Counted from the stretch's first letter, positions 17,055 to 28,570 are shown. The stretch is DNA of 54,646 bases from JBFKMV01 sp041629655 (GCA_041629655.1 JBFKMV010000009.1:1-54646), one strand, 5' to 3'. Numbers and translations: made by a program. Notes: generated by a model not told the origin, from the sequence alone.

Positions 17055-20000
17055 CTACGGCGTGCAGCCGTTGCCCGAAGCCTCGATCTCGGCGTTGCGG
17101 ACACCGATCTGCGAGGGCTCACCCGTGTCGTAGCTGCCGGCCGAATCGCGCGAGAGGTACCAGTACCCCTCGCCCGGCAGCGGGTCGGCGGCATCGACGA
17201 AGAACGTCTCGGGCTGGTCGTTGGCCAGGCACGTCCGGGTGACCAGCGTGTCGGAGAAATCGCCCGCGGTCGAACGCAGCTCGCCGAGGTCGCCGCGCAC
17301 CAGGTCGTAGCTCGCGGCGCTGCCGACGCTGCTCCACCAGACCCGCGTACGCTGCACGGTCAGCTCGAGCACCTCGGTCATTCCGGAGTCGGTGATCGTG
17401 ACGTCGGTGACGTCGCCGTTGGTCACCACGCGGCCGCCCTGGGAGGTGGCGGTGATACCCGCCGCGCTCAGCGTGGGGTCCGCGTTGATCGCGGCGGCGA
17501 GCGCCGCGGCCACGTCGGCCGCGGTGTCGCTGGCGCCCGGGTTCACGGTCACCGTCACACCCTCGATCGTGACCGACACGCTCCCGTCGCCGGCCGCCGT
17601 ACCGCGCAGCTCGACGAACTCCTCGGCCTCGCAGGCCAGGTTGCAGCCGTCGTCGCCGGCGTTGCCGTCGTCGCACTCCTCGGTCGTGTCGAGCACGGCG
17701 TCGCCGCACAGCACGGTCTCGAACTGCCGCATCATCTCGTGGTCCTCGTGCTCGAGGATGTGGCAGTGGTAGGCGTACTTGCCCTTGTAGTCCTCGAACC
17801 GCGCGATCACCCGCAGGATCTCGTTCGGCCCGACCATCGCGGTGTCCTTCCAGCCGTTCTCCTCGGCCGGCGGCGGCTGCGGGTTGCCGTCGGGAATGAT
17901 CTCGCCCCCGCCGCCCGTGGTGAAGCCATCGCGATCCAGGACCTGGAAGAACACCAGGTGCAGGTGCATCGGGTGCGATACGCCGGAGTCGTTGATGAAG
18001 CGCCAGATCTCGGTCGTCCCCAGCTCGGGGTACTCCGTGATGTCGTCCCAGTGCAGGCCGTTGATCTCCCAGTACGACCGCCCGCAGGCGTCGAGACCCG
18101 AGCGTCGCAGCTCGAAGTCGCGGGTGATCACGGCGTCGACCGGGTCGAGCCGCTCGATGGCGCGCAGGTTGTCGGGAACGGCGTCGGTGTCCCCGATCAG
18201 GTTGTTGACGTCGAATCGCATCACCTGCGTGATGTCCACGCTGCCGTTGGGGAACGGCGCCCCGGCGCTGTTTTCGAGGAAGATCTGGTCCCCGTCGTTG
18301 TAGCTGGCGAAATCGACCACGACGTCGTAGCGCTCGCCGGGTCCGAGCGTCAGCTCGCTCACGCCCCGGGCCGGCCCCTCGAGCAGGCCGCCCTCGGTGC
18401 CGATCACGGTGAACGTCAGCAGGCCGCTCGGCGGGTTGAGCGACAGCGTGTAGACCCGCGAGCCGGAGCCGTTGAGCAGCCGGAAGCGGTACTTGCCCTG
18501 CCGCACCTCGAGCTTCGGCCAGACCTTGCCGTTGACCATGATCTTGTCGCCGAAGAACATGTCCTGCCAGGAGCCCGGGTAGTTCAGCGACCCGTCGGGA
18601 TTGAACTTGCGGTCCTGGATCACCAGCGGGATCTCGTACTGGCCGGTGGGCAGGTTGATCGCGTCCTCGACGTCGTCGCGCATCAGGTACAGTCCGGCCA
18701 GTCCCATGTAGACGTTGAGCCGCGTGATCCCCAGCGCGTGGTCGTGGAACCACAGGTAGCCGGCCTGCTGGCCGTTGGGATAGGCGTAGGTGTCGTCGAA
18801 GCCGGGCGGGAACGTGCTCTCGGGATAGCCGTCCACGGCCGCCGGCACGTGCCCGCCGTGCAGGTGCACCACGGTCTTGGCGGCGTTGGCCGCGCCGTGG
18901 ATGCAGGACAGGTCGTCGGGACTCTGCTGCAGGTAGTGGTCGGTGCGCAGCACGCCGCTGCCGGACTCGCGCAGGTCGTTGATCCAGTTGACCGTGACCG
19001 GCTGGTTCGAACGGGCCTCGATCACGGGTCCGGGGGTCCCGGTGTTGCCGAAGCCGTCGTCGAAGGCCCAGACGGTCGTCGGGGGCAGCTCGGCGTGGAG
19101 CTGCTGCTGCTGCTCCCGCATGTACATGTCGTAGGTCGCCGTGCCTCCGGACTGGCCGCTGGTCGGCGTCGCGGGCCCCGGAACCGGCAGGTCATCGAGG
19201 TACGGCGTCAACACGACCGGACACTCCACGGCGGCGCAGGTCGTGCCGTCGCCCTGGAACGTGCCGGCCGCGGCGGTGCAGTCGGGCTCCGTCTCCTCGG
19301 TGCACGTCCCGTCGTCGGCGCAACAGGCCCCGAACGCCACCACGCACGGGTTCGGCGAGCAGGTCGTGCCGTCGCCCTGGTAGGTGCCGCCGAGGGTCGT
19401 GCAGTTCGCGGGGGTCTCGATGCTGCACGTGTCGCCCTGGCAGCAGGCTCCGGTGATGACCGTGCTGGTGTAGTTCACGATCAGCTTGGGCTTGTCCAGC
19501 CCGCCGTTCTTGGTGTTCTCGCGGGTGGCGAACTTCTTGGCGGTCTCGATCTGCGACTCGTCGCCGATCACGATCCAGCCGAAGTTGTCGGCCGGCGTAT
19601 CCAGCCACGTCTGGACGTCGTCGACCATGCCCGACGTCGAGCCCCAGGTGTAGGCCCCGGTCCCGCCGACGTTCCGGGTCGCGCTGGCGCCGGCGACGTA
19701 GTCGCCCCCGTGCACCGGCCAGAACTGGTCGGGGTAGAAGGTGTGCCGCCAGGTGGCGTCCCCGGCCGTCGCCGGCTCGCCGCGGCCCTGCTGCGGGTTC
19801 CCGGTGTTGGACGTGCCCTCGCCCCAGTCCCGGAGCAGCCGGTGCAGCCGGACGGGGAAGCTGTTGGTCTGCTTGACCTTGGTCGCCACCAGCCGCAACT
19901 GCACGCTGTCGATCGTGGCCCCGGCGGGGATGTTGCCGGCGATGTCGAAGGCCAGCACCGCGCGACGCACGGCGATGCCGCCCGACGCCGTCAGCGCGTC

Positions 20001-20198
20001 CTTGGTCTTGCCGGCGAACATGCTCTCGCCGGCGCCGTTGCTGACGTCCGCGAAGCCGTCCTGGGAGACCGGCTGGTAGAGCGTGTTGTCCTTGATCGGC
20101 GGCAGCTCCACGGTCTCGGCCAGCGTCGGAGCCGGGACGAGCAATGCGAGTCCGGCGAGCAAAAGCAGGGTCCGGGTGAGCGATCGGGTCGTGTTCAC
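17055..20198 (-). CDS. Multidomain secreted multicopper oxidase (laccase/CotA-like) with DNRLRE and Cys-rich modules
   Basis: A 1047-aa protein with a GTG start overlapping the Rrf2 gene stop (GTGA). It has a signal peptide (1-27), a DNRLRE module (about 28-245) and two GACC...GDGTTC Cys-rich repeats (about 250-326). The oxidase (about 335-830) carries all four copper motifs: HLHGGH (445-450), WFHDH (483-487), HPMHLH (742-747) and HCHILEHEDHEMM (811-823). A tail follows, with ECDDGNAGDDGCNLAC and a beta-rich region. The copper ligands fit a bilirubin oxidase/CotA-type laccase that oxidises phenols or metals with O2. Typical enzymes of this type are about 500-550 aa, so the flanking modules are additions, probably for surface or matrix attachment. 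Confidence 0.92.
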   Translation of the reverse strand: MNTTRSLTRTLLLLAGLALLVPAPTLAETVELPPIKDNTLYQPVSQDGFADVSNGAGESMFAGKTKDALTASGGIAVRRAVLAFDIAGNIPAGATIDSVQLRLVATKVKQTNSFPVRLHRLLRDWGEGTSNTGNPQQGRGEPATAGDATWRHTFYPDQFWPVHGGDYVAGASATRNVGGTGAYTWGSTSGMVDDVQTWLDTPADNFGWIVIGDESQIETAKKFATRENTKNGGLDKPKLIVNYTSTVITGACCQGDTCSIETPANCTTLGGTYQGDGTTCSPNPCVVAFGACCADDGTCTEETEPDCTAAAGTFQGDGTTCAAVECPVVLTPYLDDLPVPGPATPTSGQSGGTATYDMYMREQQQQLHAELPPTTVWAFDDGFGNTGTPGPVIEARSNQPVTVNWINDLRESGSGVLRTDHYLQQSPDDLSCIHGAANAAKTVVHLHGGHVPAAVDGYPESTFPPGFDDTYAYPNGQQAGYLWFHDHALGITRLNVYMGLAGLYLMRDDVEDAINLPTGQYEIPLVIQDRKFNPDGSLNYPGSWQDMFFGDKIMVNGKVWPKLEVRQGKYRFRLLNGSGSRVYTLSLNPPSGLLTFTVIGTEGGLLEGPARGVSELTLGPGERYDVVVDFASYNDGDQIFLENSAGAPFPNGSVDITQVMRFDVNNLIGDTDAVPDNLRAIERLDPVDAVITRDFELRRSGLDACGRSYWEINGLHWDDITEYPELGTTEIWRFINDSGVSHPMHLHLVFFQVLDRDGFTTGGGGEIIPDGNPQPPPAEENGWKDTAMVGPNEILRVIARFEDYKGKYAYHCHILEHEDHEMMRQFETVLCGDAVLDTTEECDDGNAGDDGCNLACEAEEFVELRGTAAGDGSVSVTIEGVTVTVNPGASDTAADVAAALAAAINADPTLSAAGITATSQGGRVVTNGDVTDVTITDSGMTEVLELTVQRTRVWWSSVGSAASYDLVRGDLGELRSTAGDFSDTLVTRTCLANDQPETFFVDAADPLPGEGYWYLSRDSAGSYDTGEPSQIGVRNAEIEASGNGCTP

Positions 20199-20617
20199 GA
20201 TGTCTCCTTCAATCGAGCCGAGCCGCCGAGGTCGCGAAGAGTCAACTCATCGAAGCTCCGCTCGAGCCGCGGCCGCAGCCGGGACCACGTCGGGTGGACC
20301 GGGCAGCCCAGGCTTGCCGAGCACCGGCCGAGTCCGAGCAGACAGCGCTCGAACGACGGGGCGTCGCCGGCGGCGGCGAGGATCTCCGAGAGCGAGATCT
20401 CCTCGGGCCGCCGCGCCAGCCGGAACCCGCCGCCGTAGCCCCGCCGCGCCTTCACGAACCCCCGTTCGGCCAAAACGCGCAGCAGCTTGACAAGGTACGG
20501 ACGGGGGATCCCCGTGGCCGCGGCAATGCTGCGGGAGGAACGAAGCCCGCCGTCGCCGCGCGCCAGGCAAGCCAGGGCCCGGATCACGTAGGCCGCAGTC
20601 GTCGATGAGCCGAGCAA
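20195..20617 (-). CDS. Rrf2-family transcriptional regulator
   Basis: A 140-aa protein with a TTG start at 20617, preceded by AAGGGG. The N-terminal winged helix-turn-helix (AAYVIRALACLA, IAAATGIPRPYLVKLLRVLA) and wing (KARRGYGGGFRLARRPEEI) are typical of Rrf2. Three cysteines in CLLGLGRCSASLGC match the Fe-S-cluster pattern of NsrR/IscR-like members, so it may sense nitric oxide, oxygen or redox state. Its stop overlaps the start of the multicopper oxidase, so regulator and enzyme form one transcript and the oxidase is its likely target. Confidence 0.88.
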   Translation of the reverse strand: MLGSSTTAAYVIRALACLARGDGGLRSSRSIAAATGIPRPYLVKLLRVLAERGFVKARRGYGGGFRLARRPEEISLSEILAAAGDAPSFERCLLGLGRCSASLGCPVHPTWSRLRPRLERSFDELTLRDLGGSARLKETS

Positions 20618-20639
20618 TTCGGCGCCCCTTGTTGCTGGT

Positions 20640-20678
20640 GAATGGTCCCATTCGAGGGGAAGCCGACCGCCGTATCAA
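20640..20678 (-). promoter_or_regulatory. Candidate promoter and palindromic operator of the Rrf2/oxidase operon
   Basis: On the minus strand TTGATA (20673-20678) and TCGAAT (20650-20655) are spaced by 17 bases. The palindrome GAATGG-TC-CCATTC (20640-20653) covers the -10 element. This is a natural position for autorepression by the Rrf2 protein encoded just downstream. The site was found by eye only. Confidence 0.4.
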
Positions 20679-20774
20679 CTTACCGTCGGGATCACTTTTG
20701 TCCGCATCTTCCGGGGGAGCCATGACCGCAGGCGCGATCGTCGCCGCGCTGCGCCGGCCGCGGCCCGGGACGGA

Positions 20775-23429
<2,655 letters not shown>

Positions 23430-23439
23430 CACGACGGGC

Positions 23440-24627
23440 TCAGTCCCCGTCGTGCCGGGGCGCCGGCTTCCTCAACCGGATCGCCGCCGGGTCGATCTCG
23501 CTGACGCTGAGACCGGAGGGGCGCCGCACGTTCGACTCGCCGATCTGCACCTCGCGCTGCGTGGCCGGAACGTCACGCAGGTCGAGCGAGATCACCACCG
23601 AGGCGGGATCCAGCAGATCGAACACCCGCGCCGATCCCGACAGCGTGACGCTGGCGCGGGTCGGCAGCGGCTCGCCGACCACCCAGTCCGCGGCCACGTT
23701 GCGGTACTCGATCGGCACCTCCAGCGTGCGCTGCACGGTCTCGACGCGGAACGCGAACAGCAACCACAGCACGCTGGCGAGGACCACCGCGGTGGTCTTG
23801 AGGCCGAGGTTTCCGCCGAGCCAGCGGACGGCGGGACGCTCCCCTTCCGGGTGCAGCTTGCGGTAGAACTCCTCGATCCTGGCGTGCAGCCGGCTGCGGT
23901 CGATCAGCTGCAGCTCGCCGTGCTCGGCGACGCTGACGGTGCCGCGCTCCTCGGAGACCACGATCACCAGCGAGTCGCAGCACTCGGAGAGCCCCAGCGC
24001 CGCGGCGTGCCGCGTGCCCGCGCCTCCCGCCGCGTCCGGGTTGCGGGACAACGGCAGGTGCACGCCGAGGAACCGGATCACGTCGCCGTCGATGACCACC
24101 GCGCCGTCGTGACCCGGAGAAGCGGGGTGGAAGATGCTGTGCAACAGCGGCAGGCTGGGCCGGCCACCGACCGAGACGCCCCCGCGGGTGTGCCGCTCCA
24201 GCGGCTCCTTGCCCTTGAGCACGATCAGCGCGCCGATCTTGCGGCTGGCCAGCTGCGACACCGACTCGACGACGGTCTCGATGGTGCCGCGGTCGGGAAG
24301 CTGGCGCGGCCGGGGGTTGGGGACGCCCCAGGCCGCCAGCCGGTCGAACATCCGGCGCAGGTCGTCCTGGAACACCAGCACCAACGCCACCAGCAGCGCG
24401 GTCAGACCGGCCTGGAACAGGAGCGACGTCATCAGCATCTCGAGCCGGCGCGCCAGGAAGTACAGCAGCGACAGCGCGGCGATCCCGACGATCACGGGCC
24501 GCGAGGTCTTGCGCCGGGCCCAGGTCAGCCCGAAGTAGATCAGCACCGCGATGACGAAGATGTCGATCACGTCCGCGACGCGGACGTTGGCGCGAAGGTC
24601 TTCGAGCAGGGAGAACAGCCAGCTCAT
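23440..24627 (-). CDS. cdaA: CdaA-type diadenylate cyclase fused to a YbbR (CdaR-like) domain
   Basis: A 395-aa protein with ATG 24627 after GAGG. It has three N-terminal TM helices (about 20-90) and a DAC domain (about 110-250) with DGA (174-176) and GTRHAAALG (204-212). Another TM helix (about 277-293) is followed by an extracytoplasmic YbbR-like domain (about 296-388). CdaA makes c-di-AMP from two ATP. In Firmicutes the YbbR protein CdaR is a separate neighbour that regulates it; here both are one chain. The usual RHR triad of the DAC site reads RHA here, which may alter activity. The next gene is a Ser/Thr kinase. Confidence 0.9.
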   Translation of the reverse strand: MSWLFSLLEDLRANVRVADVIDIFVIAVLIYFGLTWARRKTSRPVIVGIAALSLLYFLARRLEMLMTSLLFQAGLTALLVALVLVFQDDLRRMFDRLAAWGVPNPRPRQLPDRGTIETVVESVSQLASRKIGALIVLKGKEPLERHTRGGVSVGGRPSLPLLHSIFHPASPGHDGAVVIDGDVIRFLGVHLPLSRNPDAAGGAGTRHAAALGLSECCDSLVIVVSEERGTVSVAEHGELQLIDRSRLHARIEEFYRKLHPEGERPAVRWLGGNLGLKTTAVVLASVLWLLFAFRVETVQRTLEVPIEYRNVAADWVVGEPLPTRASVTLSGSARVFDLLDPASVVISLDLRDVPATQREVQIGESNVRRPSGLSVSEIDPAAIRLRKPAPRHDGD

Positions 24628-24700
24628 GCGGGCCTCATGATAGTACGGCGGCCGCAGGGTCGTCCCTGGGCCATAATCATCGCCGAACCGAGGTTGCGCC

Positions 24701-25513
24701 GTGCCGATCTACCTGCAGTACTACTTCTGGCTCGTGATCGTCTCGCTGGGGTGTTTCCTGCTCGAGCGCGTCGCGCCCTGGCGGCCGCAGCAGAAGACGT
24801 TCCGGCGCGGCTTCGTCCAGGACCTGTTCTGGCTGGTGTTCAACGGCCACTACCTGGGGTTGCTGCTGGCGCTGGTCACGGGGCACGTCGTCACGGCCTT
24901 CAACGCGCTGCTCTACCGGGCCGGACTGCCGGTTCCGGAGTCGCTGGCGCTGGTCGCGGGCTGGCCCCCCTGGGCACAGTTCGTGGTGTTTTTGGTGCTG
25001 AAGGACTTCGTCGAGTGGAACATCCACCGCCTGCTGCACAACGTGCCCTGGCTGTGGGAGTTCCACAAGCTGCACCATTCGATCCGCGAGCTGGACTGGA
25101 TCGGCAACTTCCGCTTCCACTGGGGCGAGATCGTCGTCTACAAGACGCTGTCCTACCTGCCGCTGGTGGTGCTGGGCGTGGACGGCCGGGTGCTGCTGGC
25201 GATCGCGGTGGTGTGGACCGTGATGCTCGACCTGAACCACGCCAACGTCCCGGTGTCGTGGGGCCCGCTGCGCTACCTGCTCAACTCGCCCAAGATGCAT
25301 GTCTGGCATCACGACGTGGAGCTGCACGGCAAGGGCGGCCAGAACTTCGGGCAGGTGCTGAGCGTCTGGGACTGGCTGTTCGGCACCGCGTACTGGCCCG
25401 CGGACCGCGAACAGCCCGAGCGGCTCGGCTTCGCGGGTATGGAGTCCTACCCGGAGAGCGTGCCGGGGCGGTTCGTCTACCCGCTCTGGCGCGGCCGGAA
25501 GCGCCCCGGTTAG
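24701..25513 (+). CDS. Fatty acid hydroxylase / sterol desaturase family membrane protein
   Basis: A 270-aa integral membrane protein with a GTG start at 24701. The three histidine clusters of the diiron fatty acid hydroxylase superfamily are present: HRLLH, HKLHH (in FHKLHHSIRELDW) and HVWHHD. Four to five TM helices surround them. It should hydroxylate or desaturate a lipid at the inner membrane using O2; the substrate (fatty acid, hopanoid or sterol-like) cannot be told. It is divergent from the cdaA fusion gene; a CATAAT -10-like element is at 24672-24677. The TAG stop overlaps the TAA stop of the convergent 72-aa gene. Confidence 0.88.
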   Translation: MPIYLQYYFWLVIVSLGCFLLERVAPWRPQQKTFRRGFVQDLFWLVFNGHYLGLLLALVTGHVVTAFNALLYRAGLPVPESLALVAGWPPWAQFVVFLVLKDFVEWNIHRLLHNVPWLWEFHKLHHSIRELDWIGNFRFHWGEIVVYKTLSYLPLVVLGVDGRVLLAIAVVWTVMLDLNHANVPVSWGPLRYLLNSPKMHVWHHDVELHGKGGQNFGQVLSVWDWLFGTAYWPADREQPERLGFAGMESYPESVPGRFVYPLWRGRKRPG

Positions 25514-25728
25514 CTTAACCGCCGTAGCACCGCCTTGACGGTCGTGCTGAGCCCGTCGGCGTCGAGCGCCCGCTCGAGCAGGCGGCTGTCGTACTGCAGC
25601 CGGAACACCGCCTCCCGGCCGTCCGGCGTGAGGTCGCACCACGCCGGCGACGGCTGGATGCGCCCGGTCGCCGCATCGCGCTCGCGGTACGCCGTCGCCG
25701 CGGCCTCGATCAAGCTCTCGTCGTTCAT
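25510..25728 (-). CDS. 72-aa hypothetical protein after a sigma factor
   Basis: A 72-aa acidic/basic mixed protein beginning MNDESLIEAAATAYRERDA. Its ATG overlaps the TGA of the sigma factor gene (ATGA at 25725-25728), which supports this start over more distal ones. It is soluble, with predicted helices at both ends and a central WCDLTPDGREAVFRLQYDS segment. I recognise no family. Position right after a sigma factor suggests an anti-sigma or accessory role, which is inference only. Confidence 0.6.
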   Translation of the reverse strand: MNDESLIEAAATAYRERDAATGRIQPSPAWCDLTPDGREAVFRLQYDSRLLERALDADGLSTTVKAVLRRLS

Positions 25729-26291
25729 CGCGGGATCTCCGGGAGGCGGATCCCGCGCCCGGCCAGGCACTCGGCGAGCAGCCGGCGGGCGCGGGTGATG
25801 TTCTGGAAGAACGTGTTGAGACGCATGCGCAGCGAAGCCGCGATCTCGCGGTCCGGCGACTCGTGACCCATCAACAGGCGTTGCCGGAGGGCGGACCGCG
25901 GGCGCGACGGCAACCGCTCGATGCAGGCCAGGATCGCCCGGCGCAGCCCGCGGTCGGACGGAGGCTCGGGATCGACCTCGACCTGCTCCAGGTCGGCCGG
26001 ATCGACGAGATCCTCGTGGCCGAGCTTGCGGATCTCCTCGTGCGCCACGTTGCGGGCCACGCCGATCGCGAACCGCAGCGAGGCGTTGTCGCCCGTGAGC
26101 TCACGCTCCGGGTCGCGGGCGACGATCAGCATCCGCAGCAGCGTCTCCTGCACCACCGCCTCCACGTCCACCACCCGGGCGAAGCGGGCCAGGCTGCGCC
26201 GCAGGGGCAGCTCGACGAGGCGGAGCCACTCGGTGAACCCCGCCTCGTCGTTCCTGCGTGCGCGGGCGAATGCGCGGTCGATCGCGGTCAC
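25725..26291 (-). CDS. Sigma-70 family (ECF-like) RNA polymerase sigma factor
   Basis: A 188-aa protein with a GTG start at 26291. Region 2 is visible at about 15-90 (FTEWLRLVELPLRRSLARF, VVQETLLRMLIVARD, IGVARNVAHEEIRKLG). Region 4 is at about 115-180 (IERLPSRPRSALRQRLLMG, DREIAASLRMRLNTFFQNITRARRLLAECL). It belongs to the ECF-sized class. It lies 8 bases after the VIT/vWA gene and is coupled to the 72-aa gene, so all three are likely one operon. No membrane anti-sigma factor is present. Confidence 0.85.
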   Translation of the reverse strand: MTAIDRAFARARRNDEAGFTEWLRLVELPLRRSLARFARVVDVEAVVQETLLRMLIVARDPERELTGDNASLRFAIGVARNVAHEEIRKLGHEDLVDPADLEQVEVDPEPPSDRGLRRAILACIERLPSRPRSALRQRLLMGHESPDREIAASLRMRLNTFFQNITRARRLLAECLAGRGIRLPEIPR

Positions 26292-26299
26292 GCCGTGGC

Positions 26300-28570
26300 C
26301 TACTTGCGCTTCATGCGGACGTTGAGGAACACCTCGCCCTCGTCGGTCTCCCAGTGCACGACGAGCACCGGGACGCTGCCGGGGTCACCGTCCGAGAGGC
26401 GCAGCGCCAGCCGCACCGTCAGACCGGCCGCGTGCGGCCCGGGCTCGCTGCTGAGCTTCGAATCGATCTGCGCGAAACATTCCCCGGCCATCAGAGGCTG
26501 GACGGTCACCGTGGTTCCGGGACCGGGCAGCCTGAACCCGTCCTCGGCGACCTCGAACTCGATCACCAGCAGGTCGTCGCGACGCTCGATCAGCCGGGCG
26601 ACAATCCGGGACGGCGGCGGCTCGCTGTCCGCGGAGTACTCCACCGTGGGCTCCCTCAACAGGACCCTGGTCACTCCGAGGTGCATGGTCTTGCGGAGCA
26701 TGGGCGCCGCAAAGCCCGTCAGCCCGACGCCTTCCGCCGAGACCTCGGCCGGCAGCTCCACCGGCAACCGCTCGCGGCGACGCGGCTTCCGCGGATCGAC
26801 CGAGGGCTCCTCGGCGACGGCGACCAGGCTGGTGCGGCGGCTGGCGATGCGGTGGCGCATGGCCACGGCCTCGATCTCGCTCTCGATCGCCTCGCTCTTG
26901 CCGGATCCCGCGTCCGCGACGAGACGCAGCTCGATGTCCTCGATCGTCTCGCGGCCGTAGAGCGCGCCGGCGGGGAGCGCGGCGTCCGACTCACCCTGGG
27001 TCGACGGGACCTCCACGACCTGCACCCACGGCTCGTCGCTTCCCGCAAGCCGGCCGCGGACCTCGACCGTGCCGCCTGCGGGCTCCAGCTCCAGCGCCAG
27101 CAGGCGCGGCTCGCCGGCGAACACGTCGCCGGGACGCTCCGGCGCCACGCCGGCCACCGCGCTGCCGCGGACCTCGAGCTCGGTCAGCACGGGCCGCACC
27201 GTGGCGCGCAGCAGGCGGCCGGCCGCCTCGTCGATGCCGTCGTCGTCGCCGACCAGCACCTCGACGCCGCGTCCGGCGCGCGCCAGGGCGCGGGTCAGCG
27301 TGCGGCCCGGCGCCGAGCCGATGCCGACCGTGTGTACGCGCGCTCCCGGCCGGAGCCGCTGCAGCGCACTCTGGATGACCTCGCCCTCGAACCCGACGTA
27401 GCCGTCGGTCAACAGCACCACCTGGCGCTGCGAGTCGGGGCGCAGCGGCCGGAGCGCCTCGGTGATGGCGGAGGCCATCTCGGTGCCGCCCCCGGCCCGC
27501 AGGCCGCGCAGCCGCCGCACGGCCAGCTCGATCGTCTCGGGCGTGGCCTCCAGCGTGCCGTCGACGAGCCGGCGCGGCTCGCTGGCGAAGGCCAGGATCT
27601 CGAAGCGGTCGCCCGGCTCCAGACTGCGAACCAGACGTTCCGAGATCTCGCGCGCGCGGCGGATCGGCTGGCCGTCCATCGAGCCGCTGGCGTCGATCAA
27701 CAGCGTCAGGTCCCGCGGCAACGCCTGCGCGACCCCACGCGGGGGCGTCACGCTGAGCAGCGCGTAGCGCCCGTCGTCGCCGTCGAGCCCCGGGCCCTCG
27801 ACGAGCCGCACGCCGACCTCGTCGCGCGCCGCGGTCCAGCGGATCACCAGGTCGCGGTCGAGGCGCGCCGCCTCGCGCAGGGTCACCCGGGTGCCGTGCG
27901 GCTCCTCGGCGAGCTCGACGTCGTGGTGCGGGGCGTGGGGAGCCGGTTCCGGCATTCCGTCGCCGGCGATCAGCAGCGTCGCGTCGAGCCGCAGCGGCGT
28001 CCCGCCACCGTCCGCGCGGTCGGGGTCGAGCCGTTCGGCGTCGGGCACGCGGCCCGGGGCGCCCTGGTAGCGCACGCCGACCACGGTCGGGAAGCGATAC
28101 TCCCAGCGCGGCGGCCGTTCGTCGGCGGCGGGCAGGAACCCGAGCGGCTGGAGCGTCTCGATCTCCACCGCGACCTCCAGGCCCGCCGGCAGGCTGCCGA
28201 GCTTCTGGGTGAAGGTGTCCGCGCGGTCCTGCTCCAGCAGGCCGGCGGTGCGGCCCTCGATCAGCGCGCGCTCGTACTCCTGGCGCGCCTCCTCGCGCGG
28301 GCGCACCTCGCCGCGGATCACGCGCTCGCCGATGGTGATCGTGTAACCGGTGACCGAGCCGTCGGCGGGCAGCGGCAAGGTGTAAAGCACCTCCAGCGGC
28401 TCCGCGTACGGGTTCTGGTAGTGCTGTCGCAGCACCGTGGCGGCGACGCCCCCGTCGGCGCGGGCCTCGAGGGCCGCCGAGCGCAGCGGGAAGGCGCGTC
28501 CGTCCACGGTGACGAGGCCGGCCGCGCGGTGGCGGGCCGGGTGGGGCAGGGTGTCGGGGAAGCTGGGCAT
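26300..28570 (-). CDS. VIT and von Willebrand factor A domain protein, no signal peptide
   Basis: A 756-aa protein starting at ATG 28570 after AAGGAGG. The VIT domain (about 15-145) contains YQNPYAEPLEVLYTLPLP and the helix REEARQEYERALIEGRTAGLLEQ. The vWA domain (about 290-460) has the metal-binding motif DASGSMDG and the later GGGTEMASAI and LLTDGYVG. The C-terminal third is beta-rich. There is no signal peptide, TM helix or sorting signal, unlike the second VIT/vWA protein at 33708-35804. Such proteins usually act as adhesion or protein-protein interaction modules. The operon partner is a sigma factor. Confidence 0.88.
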   Translation of the reverse strand: MPSFPDTLPHPARHRAAGLVTVDGRAFPLRSAALEARADGGVAATVLRQHYQNPYAEPLEVLYTLPLPADGSVTGYTITIGERVIRGEVRPREEARQEYERALIEGRTAGLLEQDRADTFTQKLGSLPAGLEVAVEIETLQPLGFLPAADERPPRWEYRFPTVVGVRYQGAPGRVPDAERLDPDRADGGGTPLRLDATLLIAGDGMPEPAPHAPHHDVELAEEPHGTRVTLREAARLDRDLVIRWTAARDEVGVRLVEGPGLDGDDGRYALLSVTPPRGVAQALPRDLTLLIDASGSMDGQPIRRAREISERLVRSLEPGDRFEILAFASEPRRLVDGTLEATPETIELAVRRLRGLRAGGGTEMASAITEALRPLRPDSQRQVVLLTDGYVGFEGEVIQSALQRLRPGARVHTVGIGSAPGRTLTRALARAGRGVEVLVGDDDGIDEAAGRLLRATVRPVLTELEVRGSAVAGVAPERPGDVFAGEPRLLALELEPAGGTVEVRGRLAGSDEPWVQVVEVPSTQGESDAALPAGALYGRETIEDIELRLVADAGSGKSEAIESEIEAVAMRHRIASRRTSLVAVAEEPSVDPRKPRRRERLPVELPAEVSAEGVGLTGFAAPMLRKTMHLGVTRVLLREPTVEYSADSEPPPSRIVARLIERRDDLLVIEFEVAEDGFRLPGPGTTVTVQPLMAGECFAQIDSKLSSEPGPHAAGLTVRLALRLSDGDPGSVPVLVVHWETDEGEVFLNVRMKRK

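Noticed and set aside
19192..19560. Cys-rich GACC repeats seen as a possible CRISPR-like repeat
   Set aside because: These are two protein-level repeats inside the oxidase gene, not short identical DNA repeats with spacers.
17739..20438. 899-codon plus-strand frame opposite the multicopper oxidase
   Set aside because: Antisense frame of the oxidase; the copper motifs lie on the minus strand.
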